Part shown: positions 8,247-16,653 of the stretch, in pieces
Numbering within the stretch: position 1 is the stretch's first letter
Layout of the letters: each line of letters begins with the position of its first letter
Assembly (NCBI RefSeq): GCF_003633775.1
Contig: NZ_RBIN01000007.1
Span: 1 to 64,000, forward strand
DNA length: 64,000 nucleotides
Source of the DNA: Kushneria sinocarnis
GTDB lineage: Bacteria > Pseudomonadota > Gammaproteobacteria > Pseudomonadales > Halomonadaceae
Direction of reading: 5' to 3'
Program-made: the position numbers and the translations under genes
Notes under the pieces: model-generated
What the model was told of the DNA's origin: nothing
Seen by the model: only the letters and a program-made list of their open reading frames with translations
The model's database searches: none

Positions 8247-9149
8247 ATGACCCGAACCGAGCTGCCCGATATTGCCATGGAGTCGTCGATGCTGCAGGGG
8301 GCGCTCTCCCGGGTCGGCATGGAACGGATTGCCCTGCCGTTGCAGGTGACGGGCCAGGGGATCGTGGGCCGGGCCTCGGCCGGCGTCAGTCTGGATGACC
8401 CCGCGGCGCGAGGCGTGCACATGTCGCGTCTCTACCTGGCGCTGAGGGCGCTGGAGCATCGCGAGCTCTCCATCGCTGCGGTGGAAGGCGTCCTCGATGC
8501 CTTTCTCGAGACCCACCAGGGATTATCGGACACTGCCTTTGTGGATCTGAGTGGCGAGGCGCTGCTCAGTCGGCCCGCCATGGTCAGTCCGCTGTCGGGC
8601 TGGAAGAGCTATCCCTTTACCCTGCGCTGTCGGAAGGATGCGCAGGGGATGCAGGTCACCCTCGAGCTGACGATCGGCTACTCCTCGACCTGCCCCTGTT
8701 CGGCGGCGCTGGCCCGTCAGCTGATCCAGCAGGCCTTCGACGAGCGGTTTCGGGAGACGCCACTGACCCATGAGGCCGTTCATGATTGGCTGGGCAGTGA
8801 GCAGGGGGTTCCGGCCACACCCCACAGTCAGCGCAGCCAGGCGCACCTGTCGCTGCAGCTGGAGAGGACGCTCGAAGTACTGCCGCTGCCGGCAATCATC
8901 GATGGCGTGGAAGAGGCGCTGGGCACCGCGCTGCAGACAGCGGTCAAGCGGGTCGATGAGCAGGCCTTTGCGCTGGCCAACGGTCAGAATCTGATGTTCT
9001 GCGAGGATGCCGCGCGACGCCTGCATCACACCCTCAAGGCGCAGGAGGGCGTGATCGGCTTTCAGCTGCGGGTCGTGCATGCCGAGAGCCTGCATGCCCA
9101 TGATGCCGTGGCCAGCAGCGAGTGGCATCGGGCGCCGCCGATGCCCTGA
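8247..9149 (+). CDS. folE2: GTP cyclohydrolase IB, zinc-independent (FolE2)
   Basis: Converts GTP to 7,8-dihydroneopterin triphosphate, the first step of tetrahydrofolate and queuosine-type biosynthesis. It uses other divalent metals and so replaces the zinc enzyme FolE under zinc starvation (family knowledge). I choose the ATG at 8247 (300 residues) because FolE2 proteins begin just before an LPD motif (LPDIA at 6-10), and an AAGGA at 8232 is well placed. In-frame ATGs at 8166-8190 arise from tandem repeats. The RGVHMSRLY motif (56-64) and the catalytic cysteine in STCPCS (Cys149) are present. It is probably cotranscribed with the upstream COG0523 gene under the Zur-like box at 6791. Confidence 0.93.
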   Translation: MTRTELPDIAMESSMLQGALSRVGMERIALPLQVTGQGIVGRASAGVSLDDPAARGVHMSRLYLALRALEHRELSIAAVEGVLDAFLETHQGLSDTAFVDLSGEALLSRPAMVSPLSGWKSYPFTLRCRKDAQGMQVTLELTIGYSSTCPCSAALARQLIQQAFDERFRETPLTHEAVHDWLGSEQGVPATPHSQRSQAHLSLQLERTLEVLPLPAIIDGVEEALGTALQTAVKRVDEQAFALANGQNLMFCEDAARRLHHTLKAQEGVIGFQLRVVHAESLHAHDAVASSEWHRAPPMP

Positions 9150-9186
9150 ATCCAGGCTCGGCACGGGGCCCGTGGTTCGCATATTT

Positions 9187-9206
9187 TGTTATGTTATATC
9201 GTATTT
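9187..9206. promoter_or_regulatory. Zur-like box 2 (metal ABC operon)
   Basis: TGTTATGTTATATCGTATTT matches the box at 6791 at 19 of 20 positions. It ends 15 bases before the ATG of the metal-binding protein gene, overlapping the ribosome site region, so a bound repressor would block transcription or its early steps. The core ATGTTATATCGT is at 9191-9202. Confidence 0.8.
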
Positions 9207-9221
9207 ATATTGGAGCCAGGC

Positions 9222-10163
9222 ATGAATGTCTTTCTGAACAACGCCTTGTCGCTCGTCTTCGGCAGGGGAAGCGGCAGGAGGGCCGGCAGGGCAGTGCTGC
9301 TGGCCGGTGCACTGGGTCTGGCCGGTCCGGCCGGCGCCGATGAGCCGAGTGTCAGCGTCGTGGCCGCCGAAAGCAGCTACGGCAGCATGGTGGAAACCAT
9401 CGGGGGCGAGCATGTAAGGGTGACTTCGCTTTTGGACAGTCCGGACGTCAATCCTCACGAGTTCAAGGGCAGCCCTCGGATCGGCCGCCAGTTGCAGCAC
9501 GCTGATCTGGTGGTCATGAACGGTGCCGGGTTCGATGGCTGGATGGAGCCGCTGCTCGAAGGTACCCACCGAGAGGGGCGAGTGGTGGTCAGGGCCAGTG
9601 AGGCCGGCAGCGCCATGATCATGGCGGACAACAACTGGCACCTGTTTTATTCGCCGCGGATCATGCTGGCCACGGCCGGTCAGGTCACCCGGGCCCTGAT
9701 CGAGCAGGATCCGGCGCACAAGAGCGACTACCGCGATGGCCTTGAGCAGTTTCGCAAGGAATTACTGCCTGTCTACGATCAGATACAGCAGCTGATTGCC
9801 GAATATCCGAATCTGACCGTGACGGCGACCGTACCGGTCTACAACTACATGATCCGGTTGCTGGGTTATCAAAACCTGTACCACGACGTGCAGTTTGCCT
9901 CGATGCGCAACAGCCAGCCCAGCGCTCGGCAGGTCAGCGAGTTCCTGCAGGGGCTGAAGCAGCACAGGGTGCGGCTGCTGATCTATAACCGGCAGGTGCA
10001 TAACCGCCTGACCGAAAGCGAGGTCCGTACCGCCAGGGAAGCCGGCGTACCGGTGGTGGGGGTCAGTGCGATTCCACTGCATGGTGATAATTATGCCCAG
10101 TGGCAGATCAGGCAGCTCAGGGCGATCGAGCAGGCCCTGGATAACGCGGCAGAGGCGTCTTGA
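9222..10163 (+). CDS. Metal ABC transporter substrate-binding protein (ZnuA-like)
   Basis: Periplasmic solute-binding protein of the cluster A-I metal family (ZnuA/TroA fold), predicted to capture zinc under starvation. The start ATG at 9222 has GGAG six bases upstream. A signal peptide covers about residues 1-39, with cleavage near AGA/DEP. Two of the usual histidine ligands are visible, His79 (NPHEFKGSP) and His140 (NNWHLFYSP), and Asp289 lies in LHGDNY. The third histidine, normally at the start of the interdomain helix, is replaced in TVPVYNYMIRLLGY (Tyr207). There is no His-rich loop. It heads a three-gene operon with the ATPase and permease, under Zur-like box 2. Zinc is inferred from context; another metal is possible. 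Confidence 0.88.
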   Translation: MNVFLNNALSLVFGRGSGRRAGRAVLLAGALGLAGPAGADEPSVSVVAAESSYGSMVETIGGEHVRVTSLLDSPDVNPHEFKGSPRIGRQLQHADLVVMNGAGFDGWMEPLLEGTHREGRVVVRASEAGSAMIMADNNWHLFYSPRIMLATAGQVTRALIEQDPAHKSDYRDGLEQFRKELLPVYDQIQQLIAEYPNLTVTATVPVYNYMIRLLGYQNLYHDVQFASMRNSQPSARQVSEFLQGLKQHRVRLLIYNRQVHNRLTESEVRTAREAGVPVVGVSAIPLHGDNYAQWQIRQLRAIEQALDNAAEAS

Positions 10164-10165
10164 TC

Positions 10166-10993
10166 ATGGCCGCCGATGGACCCGCAGTGACGGCACGCGC
10201 GATTGCGGCAGGCAGGGGAGCGCAGCATGCCTTCGGTGATCTGTCATTCGAGCTGCCCGGGGCCAGCTTCACGGCGCTGGCAGGTCCCAATGGGTCCGGC
10301 AAGACGACCCTGTTCGAGACCCTGCTGGGGCTGGTGAGGCTTGATCGGGGTGAGCTTGATGTGTTCGGGCAGTCGCCGCGCCGGGCCCGCACGGCGGTCG
10401 CCTATGTGCCGCAGGCCGGTCGTCTGTTGCATGACGGCCAGTTCATCGGCCGTGAATTCGTGGCGGCGGCGTGGCGTGCCCGGCGATGGGGGATCTCCTG
10501 GCACCGGAAGGACGCGGCACAAGCGGTGGATCATGCGCTGACTCAGGTGGATGGCCATGCACTGGCCCGGCGCCGGCTGGGCGAGCTCTCCGGTGGTCAG
10601 CAGCAGCGTCTGCTGGTGGCGCAGGCGCTGGTCAATCAGCCCCGGCTGCTGCTCATGGATGAGCCGCTGGCCTCGCTGGACCCGGCCGCTCAGGAGCAGA
10701 TCGTGGCGCTGGCCGCCCACCTGAGGGATTGCCTCGGGATGACCGTGCTGTTCAGCACGCATGATGTGAATCCGGTGGTCGATGTGGCTGATCAGGTGCT
10801 CTATCTGGCAGGCGGCAGCGGTCGACTCGGTACCATCGCTGAGATCGTCAACGACGAGGTGCTGAGTGCGCTCTATGGCGTGCCCATGCATGTGGTACGC
10901 GAGCGCGGTCGCCTGTTCGTGATGCGTGATCAGGCAGCGGGGGGCTCGCGCTGTGCTGCCGAAATGGCACGGGATGCCGGGAGGTGCGCATGA
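10166..10993 (+). CDS. Metal ABC transporter ATP-binding protein (ZnuC-like)
   Basis: ATPase that energises metal import across the inner membrane. From the ATG at 10166 (three bases after the upstream stop) the protein shows Walker A GPNGSGKT (40-47), a Q-loop glutamine in YVPQ, signature LSGGQ (141-145), Walker B LLLMDEP (161-167) and the switch histidine in STHD. Length (275 residues) is normal for the family. It is translationally tied to the binding protein upstream and overlaps the permease by an ATGA stop/start at 10990-10993. Confidence 0.93.
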   Translation: MAADGPAVTARAIAAGRGAQHAFGDLSFELPGASFTALAGPNGSGKTTLFETLLGLVRLDRGELDVFGQSPRRARTAVAYVPQAGRLLHDGQFIGREFVAAAWRARRWGISWHRKDAAQAVDHALTQVDGHALARRRLGELSGGQQQRLLVAQALVNQPRLLLMDEPLASLDPAAQEQIVALAAHLRDCLGMTVLFSTHDVNPVVDVADQVLYLAGGSGRLGTIAEIVNDEVLSALYGVPMHVVRERGRLFVMRDQAAGGSRCAAEMARDAGRCA

Positions 10994-11835
10994 CCTGGCC
11001 CGCGCTGCTGGAGATGCAGTTCATGCGCCACGCCTTCGCCGCGGCGAGCTGCATTGCGATCGCCGGTTCGGCGATCGGCTACTTCGTGGTGCTGCGGCGC
11101 CAGGCGTTCGCGGCGCATGCGCTGAGCAATGTCGGTTTTGCCGGTGCCGCGGGCGCCTCGCTGCTGGGCATCGACCCCCTGCTCGGGCTGTTCGGCTTCG
11201 TGCTGGCCTCTGCGGTTCTGATGGCGCTGGCAGGGGAGAACGTCGGCCAGCGGGATATCAGTGTCGGCATGATCCTGATGTTTTCGCTGGGGCTGGGCAT
11301 CCTGTTCGTCAATCTCTACAGCGCCAATGCGGATGCCGCCATCGGTATCCTGTTCGGCAGTGTGCTGGGCATCAGCGACGAACAGCTGCACATGACGCTG
11401 GTGACCTCGCTGGTGGTGATGGCGCTGCTGATACTCATGTTCCGGCCCCTGCGGTTTGCCAGTCTCAATGCGCCTGCGGCCCGGGGGCGCGGGCTGCCCG
11501 TCACGGCGCTCAACCTGATGTTTCTGCTGCTGCTGGGGGCCACCGCGGCCATGGCGGTACCGGTGATCGGCTCGCTGCTCAGCTTTGCCATCTTCATCGG
11601 CCCCGCAGCGGCGGCCCAGGCCTGGACGGGGCGGGTCGCCTCGGGGCTGGCGCTGACCATAACGCTGGCGCTGCTCGAAAGCTGGGGCGGCATCGCGGCC
11701 TCGTACTACATCAACTGGCCGGCTTCCTCCTGTATCGCGATGCTGAGCTTTGCCATCTACGCCCTGGGCTGGCTCTCCTCCCGGCGGCCACGGTGGCGTC
11801 GGAGCGCTCGACGCGCGCATCCGGTCGCGAGCTGA
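10990..11835 (+). CDS. Metal ABC transporter permease (ZnuB-like)
   Basis: Inner-membrane channel of the metal importer. The 281-residue protein has about eight hydrophobic helices and belongs to the ABC-3 (FecCD-like zinc/manganese) permease family. The ATG at 10990 overlaps the ATPase stop in an ATGA arrangement, preferable to a GTG six bases upstream. It is the last gene of the transporter operon; the next gene has its own Zur-like box about 75 bases on. Confidence 0.92.
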   Translation: MTWPALLEMQFMRHAFAAASCIAIAGSAIGYFVVLRRQAFAAHALSNVGFAGAAGASLLGIDPLLGLFGFVLASAVLMALAGENVGQRDISVGMILMFSLGLGILFVNLYSANADAAIGILFGSVLGISDEQLHMTLVTSLVVMALLILMFRPLRFASLNAPAARGRGLPVTALNLMFLLLLGATAAMAVPVIGSLLSFAIFIGPAAAAQAWTGRVASGLALTITLALLESWGGIAASYYINWPASSCIAMLSFAIYALGWLSSRRPRWRRSARRAHPVAS

Positions 11836-11910
11836 TCGTCAGGCGGTAGCCGAACCTCCGGCAATCCTGCCATTCACTCCCTTCCCGAAAAGTTGTTCTG
11901 CATGAGATGT

Positions 11911-11924
11911 GATGTTATATCGTT
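11911..11924. promoter_or_regulatory. Zur-like box 3 (porin gene)
   Basis: GATGTTATATCGTT carries the core ATGTTATATCGT at 11912-11923, identical to box 2 and one base different from box 1. It lies 17 bases ahead of the proposed TTG start of the porin, the same spacing as box 2 to its gene. If the porin started further upstream the operator would be inside the coding region, which argues for the TTG. Confidence 0.72.
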
Positions 11925-11940
11925 CAATAAAAGAACGCTG

Positions 11941-13164
11941 TTGCCACGACAGGCACGCCGGCTGCTGCCCCCGCTGCTCGGCCTCTGGGCGACCCTCGGG
12001 CCGGGCGTACCGGCGCTGCCGGCCAGCGCCGATGAAGCCGGTTCCAGTGTGACGCTCACGGAGGGCGCCTTGGGTCTGAAAAGCACCGATGATCGGTTCG
12101 CCATTCGGTTGCACGGCCTGATTCAGGCGGACGGCGCGGTGTTCGATCAGGATCGTACGGAGCTGGGCAATGGCACCGACATGCGCAATGCCAAGCTGAT
12201 TGTGAAAGGTCATGTTCAGCATGACTGGGGTTACAAATTTCAGGTCAACTTCGCCAAGGAGGATAACCGGCAGCTGGAAGATATCTTCCTGCAGTATCGC
12301 GGCTTCAGGCCGACCACCATTACGGTGGGCAATGTCAAACAGCCCTTCTCGCTGGCGTTTCTGAACGGTAATCGCAATGCCACCTTCATGGAGTTTGCGA
12401 TGATCCATGAGGCGCTGGTGCCGAAGCGCCGAATCGGCCTCATGGCAGGCTCGCATGGTGAGCACTGGACGGCTCGGCTGGGTGGCTTTGGCAACCGTGT
12501 GCAGGATGAGGACAGCGCCGGCGACAGCGGGGCGAGCGTGGTCGGCCGGGGTGTCTGGACGCCGGTGCGCAGTCAGCGCCGGCTGGTGCTGGCAGGACTG
12601 GCCGGTCAGTACCGGAGCCTGGGCGATCGCCACAGGGTGGCGATCAAGAGTCGCCCGGGCACGCATGTCACGAATCAGCGGCTGGTCGGCTTCGGGCCCC
12701 ATACCGGGTTTGCGCCGATCACCGATGCCCGCAGCGTGACAGCCGGTGATGCCCAGGTGGCGGTGGTTCACGGTCCCCTTGCCGTGCAGGGAGAGTTCGT
12801 GCACAAGCGCGTCGGGCGGAAGGAGTCGCACTTCGATGCCCGGGGCGGTTATGTGCAGGCCAGCTACTTTCTGACCGGGGAGTCCCGGGCGTCTGCCTAC
12901 CGGCCGGGCAAGGGTGCGTTCGGCGCCATCACGCCGATTCACCCCTACGGTGCCTGGCAGGTGGCCCTGCGCTACGACACCCTGGCGCTCAACGATGATG
13001 GCATGCAGGGCGGCCACGCGCAGAACCTGACGGCCGGGGTGAACTGGTACGCCAACCGCCATGTGCGCTTTTCCGCCAACTACATCCGGATCGATGCTGC
13101 AAGGCCCGGAGGGCCGGATAATCGGGCCAATGCATTTGCCGCGCGAGCTCAGCTCGGCTTCTGA
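11941..13164 (+). CDS. OprO/OprP-type outer membrane porin, probably Zur-controlled
   Basis: Outer-membrane beta-barrel of the phosphate-selective porin (OprO/OprP) family. Visible features are FAIRLHGLIQADG near the first strand, the segment YKFQVNFAKEDNRQLEDIFL, GNVKQPFSL, alternating amphipathic strands and a C-terminal phenylalanine (ARAQLGF) required for barrel assembly. I choose the TTG at 11941: it gives a clean signal peptide (basic RQARR, hydrophobic LLPPLLGLW, cleavage near ASA/DEAG) and leaves the Zur-like box outside the gene. An open frame continues upstream to another TTG at 11893. The family is usually linked to phosphate or pyrophosphate. Here the context suggests passage of zinc or a zinc complex, which is inference. 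Confidence 0.85.
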   Translation: MPRQARRLLPPLLGLWATLGPGVPALPASADEAGSSVTLTEGALGLKSTDDRFAIRLHGLIQADGAVFDQDRTELGNGTDMRNAKLIVKGHVQHDWGYKFQVNFAKEDNRQLEDIFLQYRGFRPTTITVGNVKQPFSLAFLNGNRNATFMEFAMIHEALVPKRRIGLMAGSHGEHWTARLGGFGNRVQDEDSAGDSGASVVGRGVWTPVRSQRRLVLAGLAGQYRSLGDRHRVAIKSRPGTHVTNQRLVGFGPHTGFAPITDARSVTAGDAQVAVVHGPLAVQGEFVHKRVGRKESHFDARGGYVQASYFLTGESRASAYRPGKGAFGAITPIHPYGAWQVALRYDTLALNDDGMQGGHAQNLTAGVNWYANRHVRFSANYIRIDAARPGGPDNRANAFAARAQLGF

Positions 13165-13170
13165 GCCGGC

Positions 13171-14058
13171 CTACGGCATGAACTCGAGGGACTGCAGCTG
13201 GCGCGCGACCACCTCGGTCGCCGAGGTATCGCTGCCACTTGTGGCCGGGGCGCGCATCAGGCAGGCATGGCATTCCGGAAGCGCAGGCAGTCCACTGACG
13301 GTGCCGAGCTCGCGCATCTGTGGGGTCAGGCGTGCCCGGTCGAGCACGCTGATGGCGATCCCGGATGTCACGGCCGATTCGATGGCCGCCACGCTGGCGC
13401 TGGCGAAGACGGTGTGCCAGCGCCTTCCCAGCGCCTGCAGGGCGTCAAGACCGAGCGCCCGGTAGGGGCAGTCGATGGGGTGTAGCGCGAGCGGCAGGGG
13501 ATCAGCCGTGATGAGCGCAGCACTGGCAGAGCCGGCCCAGACCGGTCGGGTCTGCCACAGCCGCGTCATGCCGGCCCCATCCGGCTGCGATGTCACGAGT
13601 ACCGCCAGATCCAGCGCACCCTGTTCGATCGAGCGCTGCAGTTCGCCGCTGTTGGCGGTCTGCACCTGCAGCTGCAGGCGCGGATGCGATACGGCCAGTG
13701 CCGGCAGGATGTCGTTGAGCAGGCGCGGCGTATACACCTCCGGCAGACCGAGACGCACCAGGCCGGCGGTGGGCTGATCGAGCAGACGGTCCATCAGCTG
13801 ATCATGTTCGCTCAACAGGGTCGCGGACTGGGCGCGCAGCTGTTCGCCGGCGGCAGTCAGGGTAACGCCGGTGCGCGAGCGCTGCAGCAGCTGGCGATCG
13901 AGCTGCTGTTCGAGTCGCTTGATCTGCTGACTGACCGCACCGAGGGTAAAGTGCCGACGTTCGGCGACGGCACGCAGGGTGCCCAGCGCGCAGGCAAGAT
14001 GAAAGGTGCGCAGCAGGTCGATATCCAGCGTTCGCCAGGTTGATGGGTTTAGCATCAT
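13171..14058 (-). CDS. LysR family transcriptional regulator
   Basis: LysR-type regulator of 295 residues with an N-terminal helix-turn-helix (about 12-70; LRAVAERRHFTLGAVSQQIKR) and an effector domain. It ends 6 bases from the convergent porin stop and diverges from an EamA exporter gene 88 bases away. An inverted repeat at 14046-14064 overlaps its start codon, consistent with autoregulation. Its effector domain resembles that of the other LysR protein beside an EamA gene at 4859-5731, so the two modules may be duplicates. Ligand unknown. Confidence 0.9.
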   Translation of the reverse strand: MMLNPSTWRTLDIDLLRTFHLACALGTLRAVAERRHFTLGAVSQQIKRLEQQLDRQLLQRSRTGVTLTAAGEQLRAQSATLLSEHDQLMDRLLDQPTAGLVRLGLPEVYTPRLLNDILPALAVSHPRLQLQVQTANSGELQRSIEQGALDLAVLVTSQPDGAGMTRLWQTRPVWAGSASAALITADPLPLALHPIDCPYRALGLDALQALGRRWHTVFASASVAAIESAVTSGIAISVLDRARLTPQMRELGTVSGLPALPECHACLMRAPATSGSDTSATEVVARQLQSLEFMP

Positions 14059-14064
14059 TAAACC
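14046..14064. promoter_or_regulatory. Inverted repeat, candidate LysR operator
   Basis: GGTTTA and TAAACC arms are separated by 7 bases (total 19), overlap the LysR start codon at 14056-14058, and lie about 85 bases before the divergent exporter. The size fits a LysR half-site pair. Confidence 0.45.
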
Positions 14065-14146
14065 ATGAGTCGATTAACTATAGATTTTATTATCATGGCG
14101 GCAGGTCGAGCATGACAATCACTTTTCACGGCCAAGAGGTGATGTC

Positions 14147-15127
14147 ATGGCAATGCTGCTGTCACTGGTGGTCAGTGCGGGATTGGTGATCTGCTGGAGT
14201 TCGGGGTTTATCGGTACCCGGTTGGCATCAGGCGTCGAGCTGCCGGCGACCACCATCTTCTTCTGGCGCTTTCTGCTGGCTGCCGGTATCTGTCTGCTGT
14301 TGCTTGTCGGGCGCACCTGCCTGTTCGGTCAGCGGGCCCGCCTTTCGCTTGGTGGCGCCGGGCGGGAGCTGGCAGCCGGCAGCCTGAGCGTCGGAGGTTA
14401 TCTGCTGGGGGTGGTGTTTGCCATCGAGCTCGGGGTGAGCGCCGGAATTACCTCGCTGATTACCGCCCTTCAGCCCCTGCTGGCGGCGCTGGTGATGAGC
14501 ATGATGCTGGGTGAGCGCATCGCGCTGCTCGGCTGGCTCGGTTCACTGCTGGCAGCGCTCGGCGTGGTCATCAGCGTCACGGGTGACATGAGTGGGGCGG
14601 GGCATGCACCGGTATGGGCGTATGCGCTGCCGATCCTTTCGGCGATCAGCCTGACGGCCGGGAGCATGCTCTCGACCTATCGTCCGGCACAGCTGGGGCT
14701 GATCGAACGCCTGATGCGGCAGCTGCTGGCGGCAGCCGTGATCTTCGGTATTGCCAGCGTGAGTCAGACGGGCCATCTGCCGGGGCTGCCACGCACCGGG
14801 CCGGGAGTGTGGCAGGCCATCCTCTTTCTGGTGGTGCTGTCGAGTTTCGGCGGTTACGGCTTCTTCATCGCCAGCCTGCGTCTGCAGGGAGTTACAGCGA
14901 CCTCGGTGATGTTCTATCTGACGCCGCCCTGCACCATGCTCTGGGCGGCGCTCCAGCTGGGCGAGCGGATTTCCACGGCCGGCTGGCTGGGCGGTGCAAC
15001 AGTCGCCATCGGCGTGATGCTCTCGCTGCGGGTGCTGTGGCAGAGCGCCGCGCCCTCGGAATCGCGGCGTGCTGTCCCGAAGGCCTCGGGCCGAACCGGC
15101 TCCGGGCGTGAGCAGGCCGGGCAATAG
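14147..15127 (+). CDS. EamA/DMT family transporter
   Basis: Inner-membrane drug/metabolite transporter with two EamA repeats and about ten helices (the CWSSGFIGTRLA segment in helix 1 is typical of the RhaT/YedA-like branch). The protein is 326 residues with a polar C-terminal tail after about residue 300. It is divergent from the LysR gene at 13171-14058, its probable regulator. Substrate unknown; exporters of amino acids or small metabolites dominate this family. Confidence 0.86.
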   Translation: MAMLLSLVVSAGLVICWSSGFIGTRLASGVELPATTIFFWRFLLAAGICLLLLVGRTCLFGQRARLSLGGAGRELAAGSLSVGGYLLGVVFAIELGVSAGITSLITALQPLLAALVMSMMLGERIALLGWLGSLLAALGVVISVTGDMSGAGHAPVWAYALPILSAISLTAGSMLSTYRPAQLGLIERLMRQLLAAAVIFGIASVSQTGHLPGLPRTGPGVWQAILFLVVLSSFGGYGFFIASLRLQGVTATSVMFYLTPPCTMLWAALQLGERISTAGWLGGATVAIGVMLSLRVLWQSAAPSESRRAVPKASGRTGSGREQAGQ

Positions 15128-15140
15128 CGTTCGTCACCCT

Positions 15141-15650
15141 TCAGGCCGTTGAGTGCGCGCGGCGGTCGCGCACCATTCTGGCGATGGTGATCAGATTGGT
15201 GACGAGGATCAGGGTTTCGGCCACGGTGCCGCCCACGGCGCCGATGGCCAGGCTGGTCAGTGCCCAGGCCAGCGCTGCACCGGCCAGCATCAGCCGCATG
15301 GGAATGCCGCGCAGCATGAACATGCCGATCGTGCCCAGCATGCCGGCGGTCAGCGGCAGCAGATCGAGCCAGCCTTCCCAGAACAGGAGCGAAACGGCCA
15401 GGGTGGCTGCCAGAACGCCCCCCATGAGCGGATAACTGCCGGGATGTCGGCGCGCCAGTACGATGCGCAGAATCACCAGTGTGGTCACGGCTGCTGCGAC
15501 CCAGCTCTCGAACAGCAGATACTGCAGGGTGAAGGCCACGTTGGCCGAGATCAGCAGCCTGAGCAGGCGGTCATCGCGCTTGCTGGCGAAGGCGACCAGG
15601 CAGATGGCCAGGGCGATGAGGCTGACGATCTGACCGGCAAGCAGCTGCAT
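15141..15650 (-). CDS. YgjV-like inner membrane protein
   Basis: Small multi-pass membrane protein of 169 residues matching the YgjV (Imp-YgjV) family of unknown function: about five hydrophobic helices, with the helical hairpin SANVAFTLQYLLF and a conserved RIVLARR loop. I place the start at the ATG at 15650, preceded by AGGGAG, instead of the long upstream open frame, which overlaps the neighbouring gene. It follows the isocitrate-lyase-family gene by 115 bases on the same strand but probably has its own promoter. Confidence 0.78.
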   Translation of the reverse strand: MQLLAGQIVSLIALAICLVAFASKRDDRLLRLLISANVAFTLQYLLFESWVAAAVTTLVILRIVLARRHPGSYPLMGGVLAATLAVSLLFWEGWLDLLPLTAGMLGTIGMFMLRGIPMRLMLAGAALAWALTSLAIGAVGGTVAETLILVTNLITIARMVRDRRAHSTA

Positions 15651-15765
15651 GAAGACTCCCTGTGGCATTCGGTGACGGGGCGGACCGGAAAGAGGGTAGC
15701 AGGCGTGGCCCTGTTGCAGGCCACGCATATCAGTTGACCGGTCTGGATTCATGAGCCCTGGCAGG

Positions 15766-16653
15766 TCATGACTCTTGCGGTGCGTAACGGGAATCCAGTT
15801 GATCGAAGAACGGTTTATTGACCAGCCGCTGTCGCTCGCTGAAGGGAGCAATCAGCTGTGGGTCCTCATCAAGCCGACCCTCCCGCTGCAGTTGCGGCAG
15901 CGCCCGCTGCATGCCACAGACGGCGCTCTGCAGTGCGGCATTAGCGTAGAGCACGATGGCATAGCCGAGGGGTTCGAGTTCATCGCGTGAAAGCGTAGGC
16001 GTCTTGCCACCAATGACAATGTTGATCAGCTGCGGGGTTTTAAGCAGGGTCGGTAGACGGCGGACGTCCTCCAGGGTTTCGGTGGCTTCGATAAACAGGA
16101 TATCCGCGCCCGCTTCGGCGAAACGCCGGGCTCGCTCCACGGCATGCTCGATGCCATGAACGGCAGCGGCATCCGTGCGGGCGATGATCTGAACGTTGTC
16201 ATCCTCGCGCGCGTCGACGGCTGCCTTGATCTTGCCCAGCATCTCTTCGGTCGAAATGACCTGTTTGCCACTGAAGTGACCACATTTCTTGGGCGAGATC
16301 TGATCCTCGAGCTGAATGGCATCCGCGCCACTGCGTTCCAGCGTGCGAATGGTCTGACGCACGTTCAGGGCATTGCCAAAACCGGTATCTGCATCGACGA
16401 TCATCGGCAGTTCGACCACGTCACGTACGCGAGCGGCGTGCTCTGCAATTTCATGCAGTCCGATGAACCCCAGGTCGGGCAGACCCAGTGACATGTTGCT
16501 GACGCCGGCGCCTGTCAGATAAAGCGCTTCAAAGCCTGCATCCTCGACGATGCGAGCACTGAGGGCATTGAAGACGCCGGGCACCAGCAGGGCGTTGCGT
16601 TCGGCGATGCGGCGCCGGAAGGCAGCACGGCGTTCATTGGCTGAAGTGGTCAT
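15766..16653 (-). CDS. Isocitrate lyase/PEP mutase superfamily enzyme
   Basis: TIM-barrel C-C or P-C lyase of the ICL/PEPM superfamily. Visible motifs are ADTGFGN (metal-binding aspartates), QLEDQ, KKCGH (the flexible-loop signature with the catalytic cysteine, about residues 118-122) and ARTDA. It is 295 residues long, similar to 2-methylisocitrate lyase, oxaloacetate decarboxylase and dimethylmalate lyase; I cannot decide among these. The ATG at 16653 overlaps the stop of the upstream binding-protein gene (ATGA) and has AAGGGA upstream, so it is the last gene of the tctD-tctE-binding protein operon. The context suggests it cleaves the acid imported by TctCBA. Confidence 0.87.
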   Translation of the reverse strand: MTTSANERRAAFRRRIAERNALLVPGVFNALSARIVEDAGFEALYLTGAGVSNMSLGLPDLGFIGLHEIAEHAARVRDVVELPMIVDADTGFGNALNVRQTIRTLERSGADAIQLEDQISPKKCGHFSGKQVISTEEMLGKIKAAVDAREDDNVQIIARTDAAAVHGIEHAVERARRFAEAGADILFIEATETLEDVRRLPTLLKTPQLINIVIGGKTPTLSRDELEPLGYAIVLYANAALQSAVCGMQRALPQLQREGRLDEDPQLIAPFSERQRLVNKPFFDQLDSRYAPQES

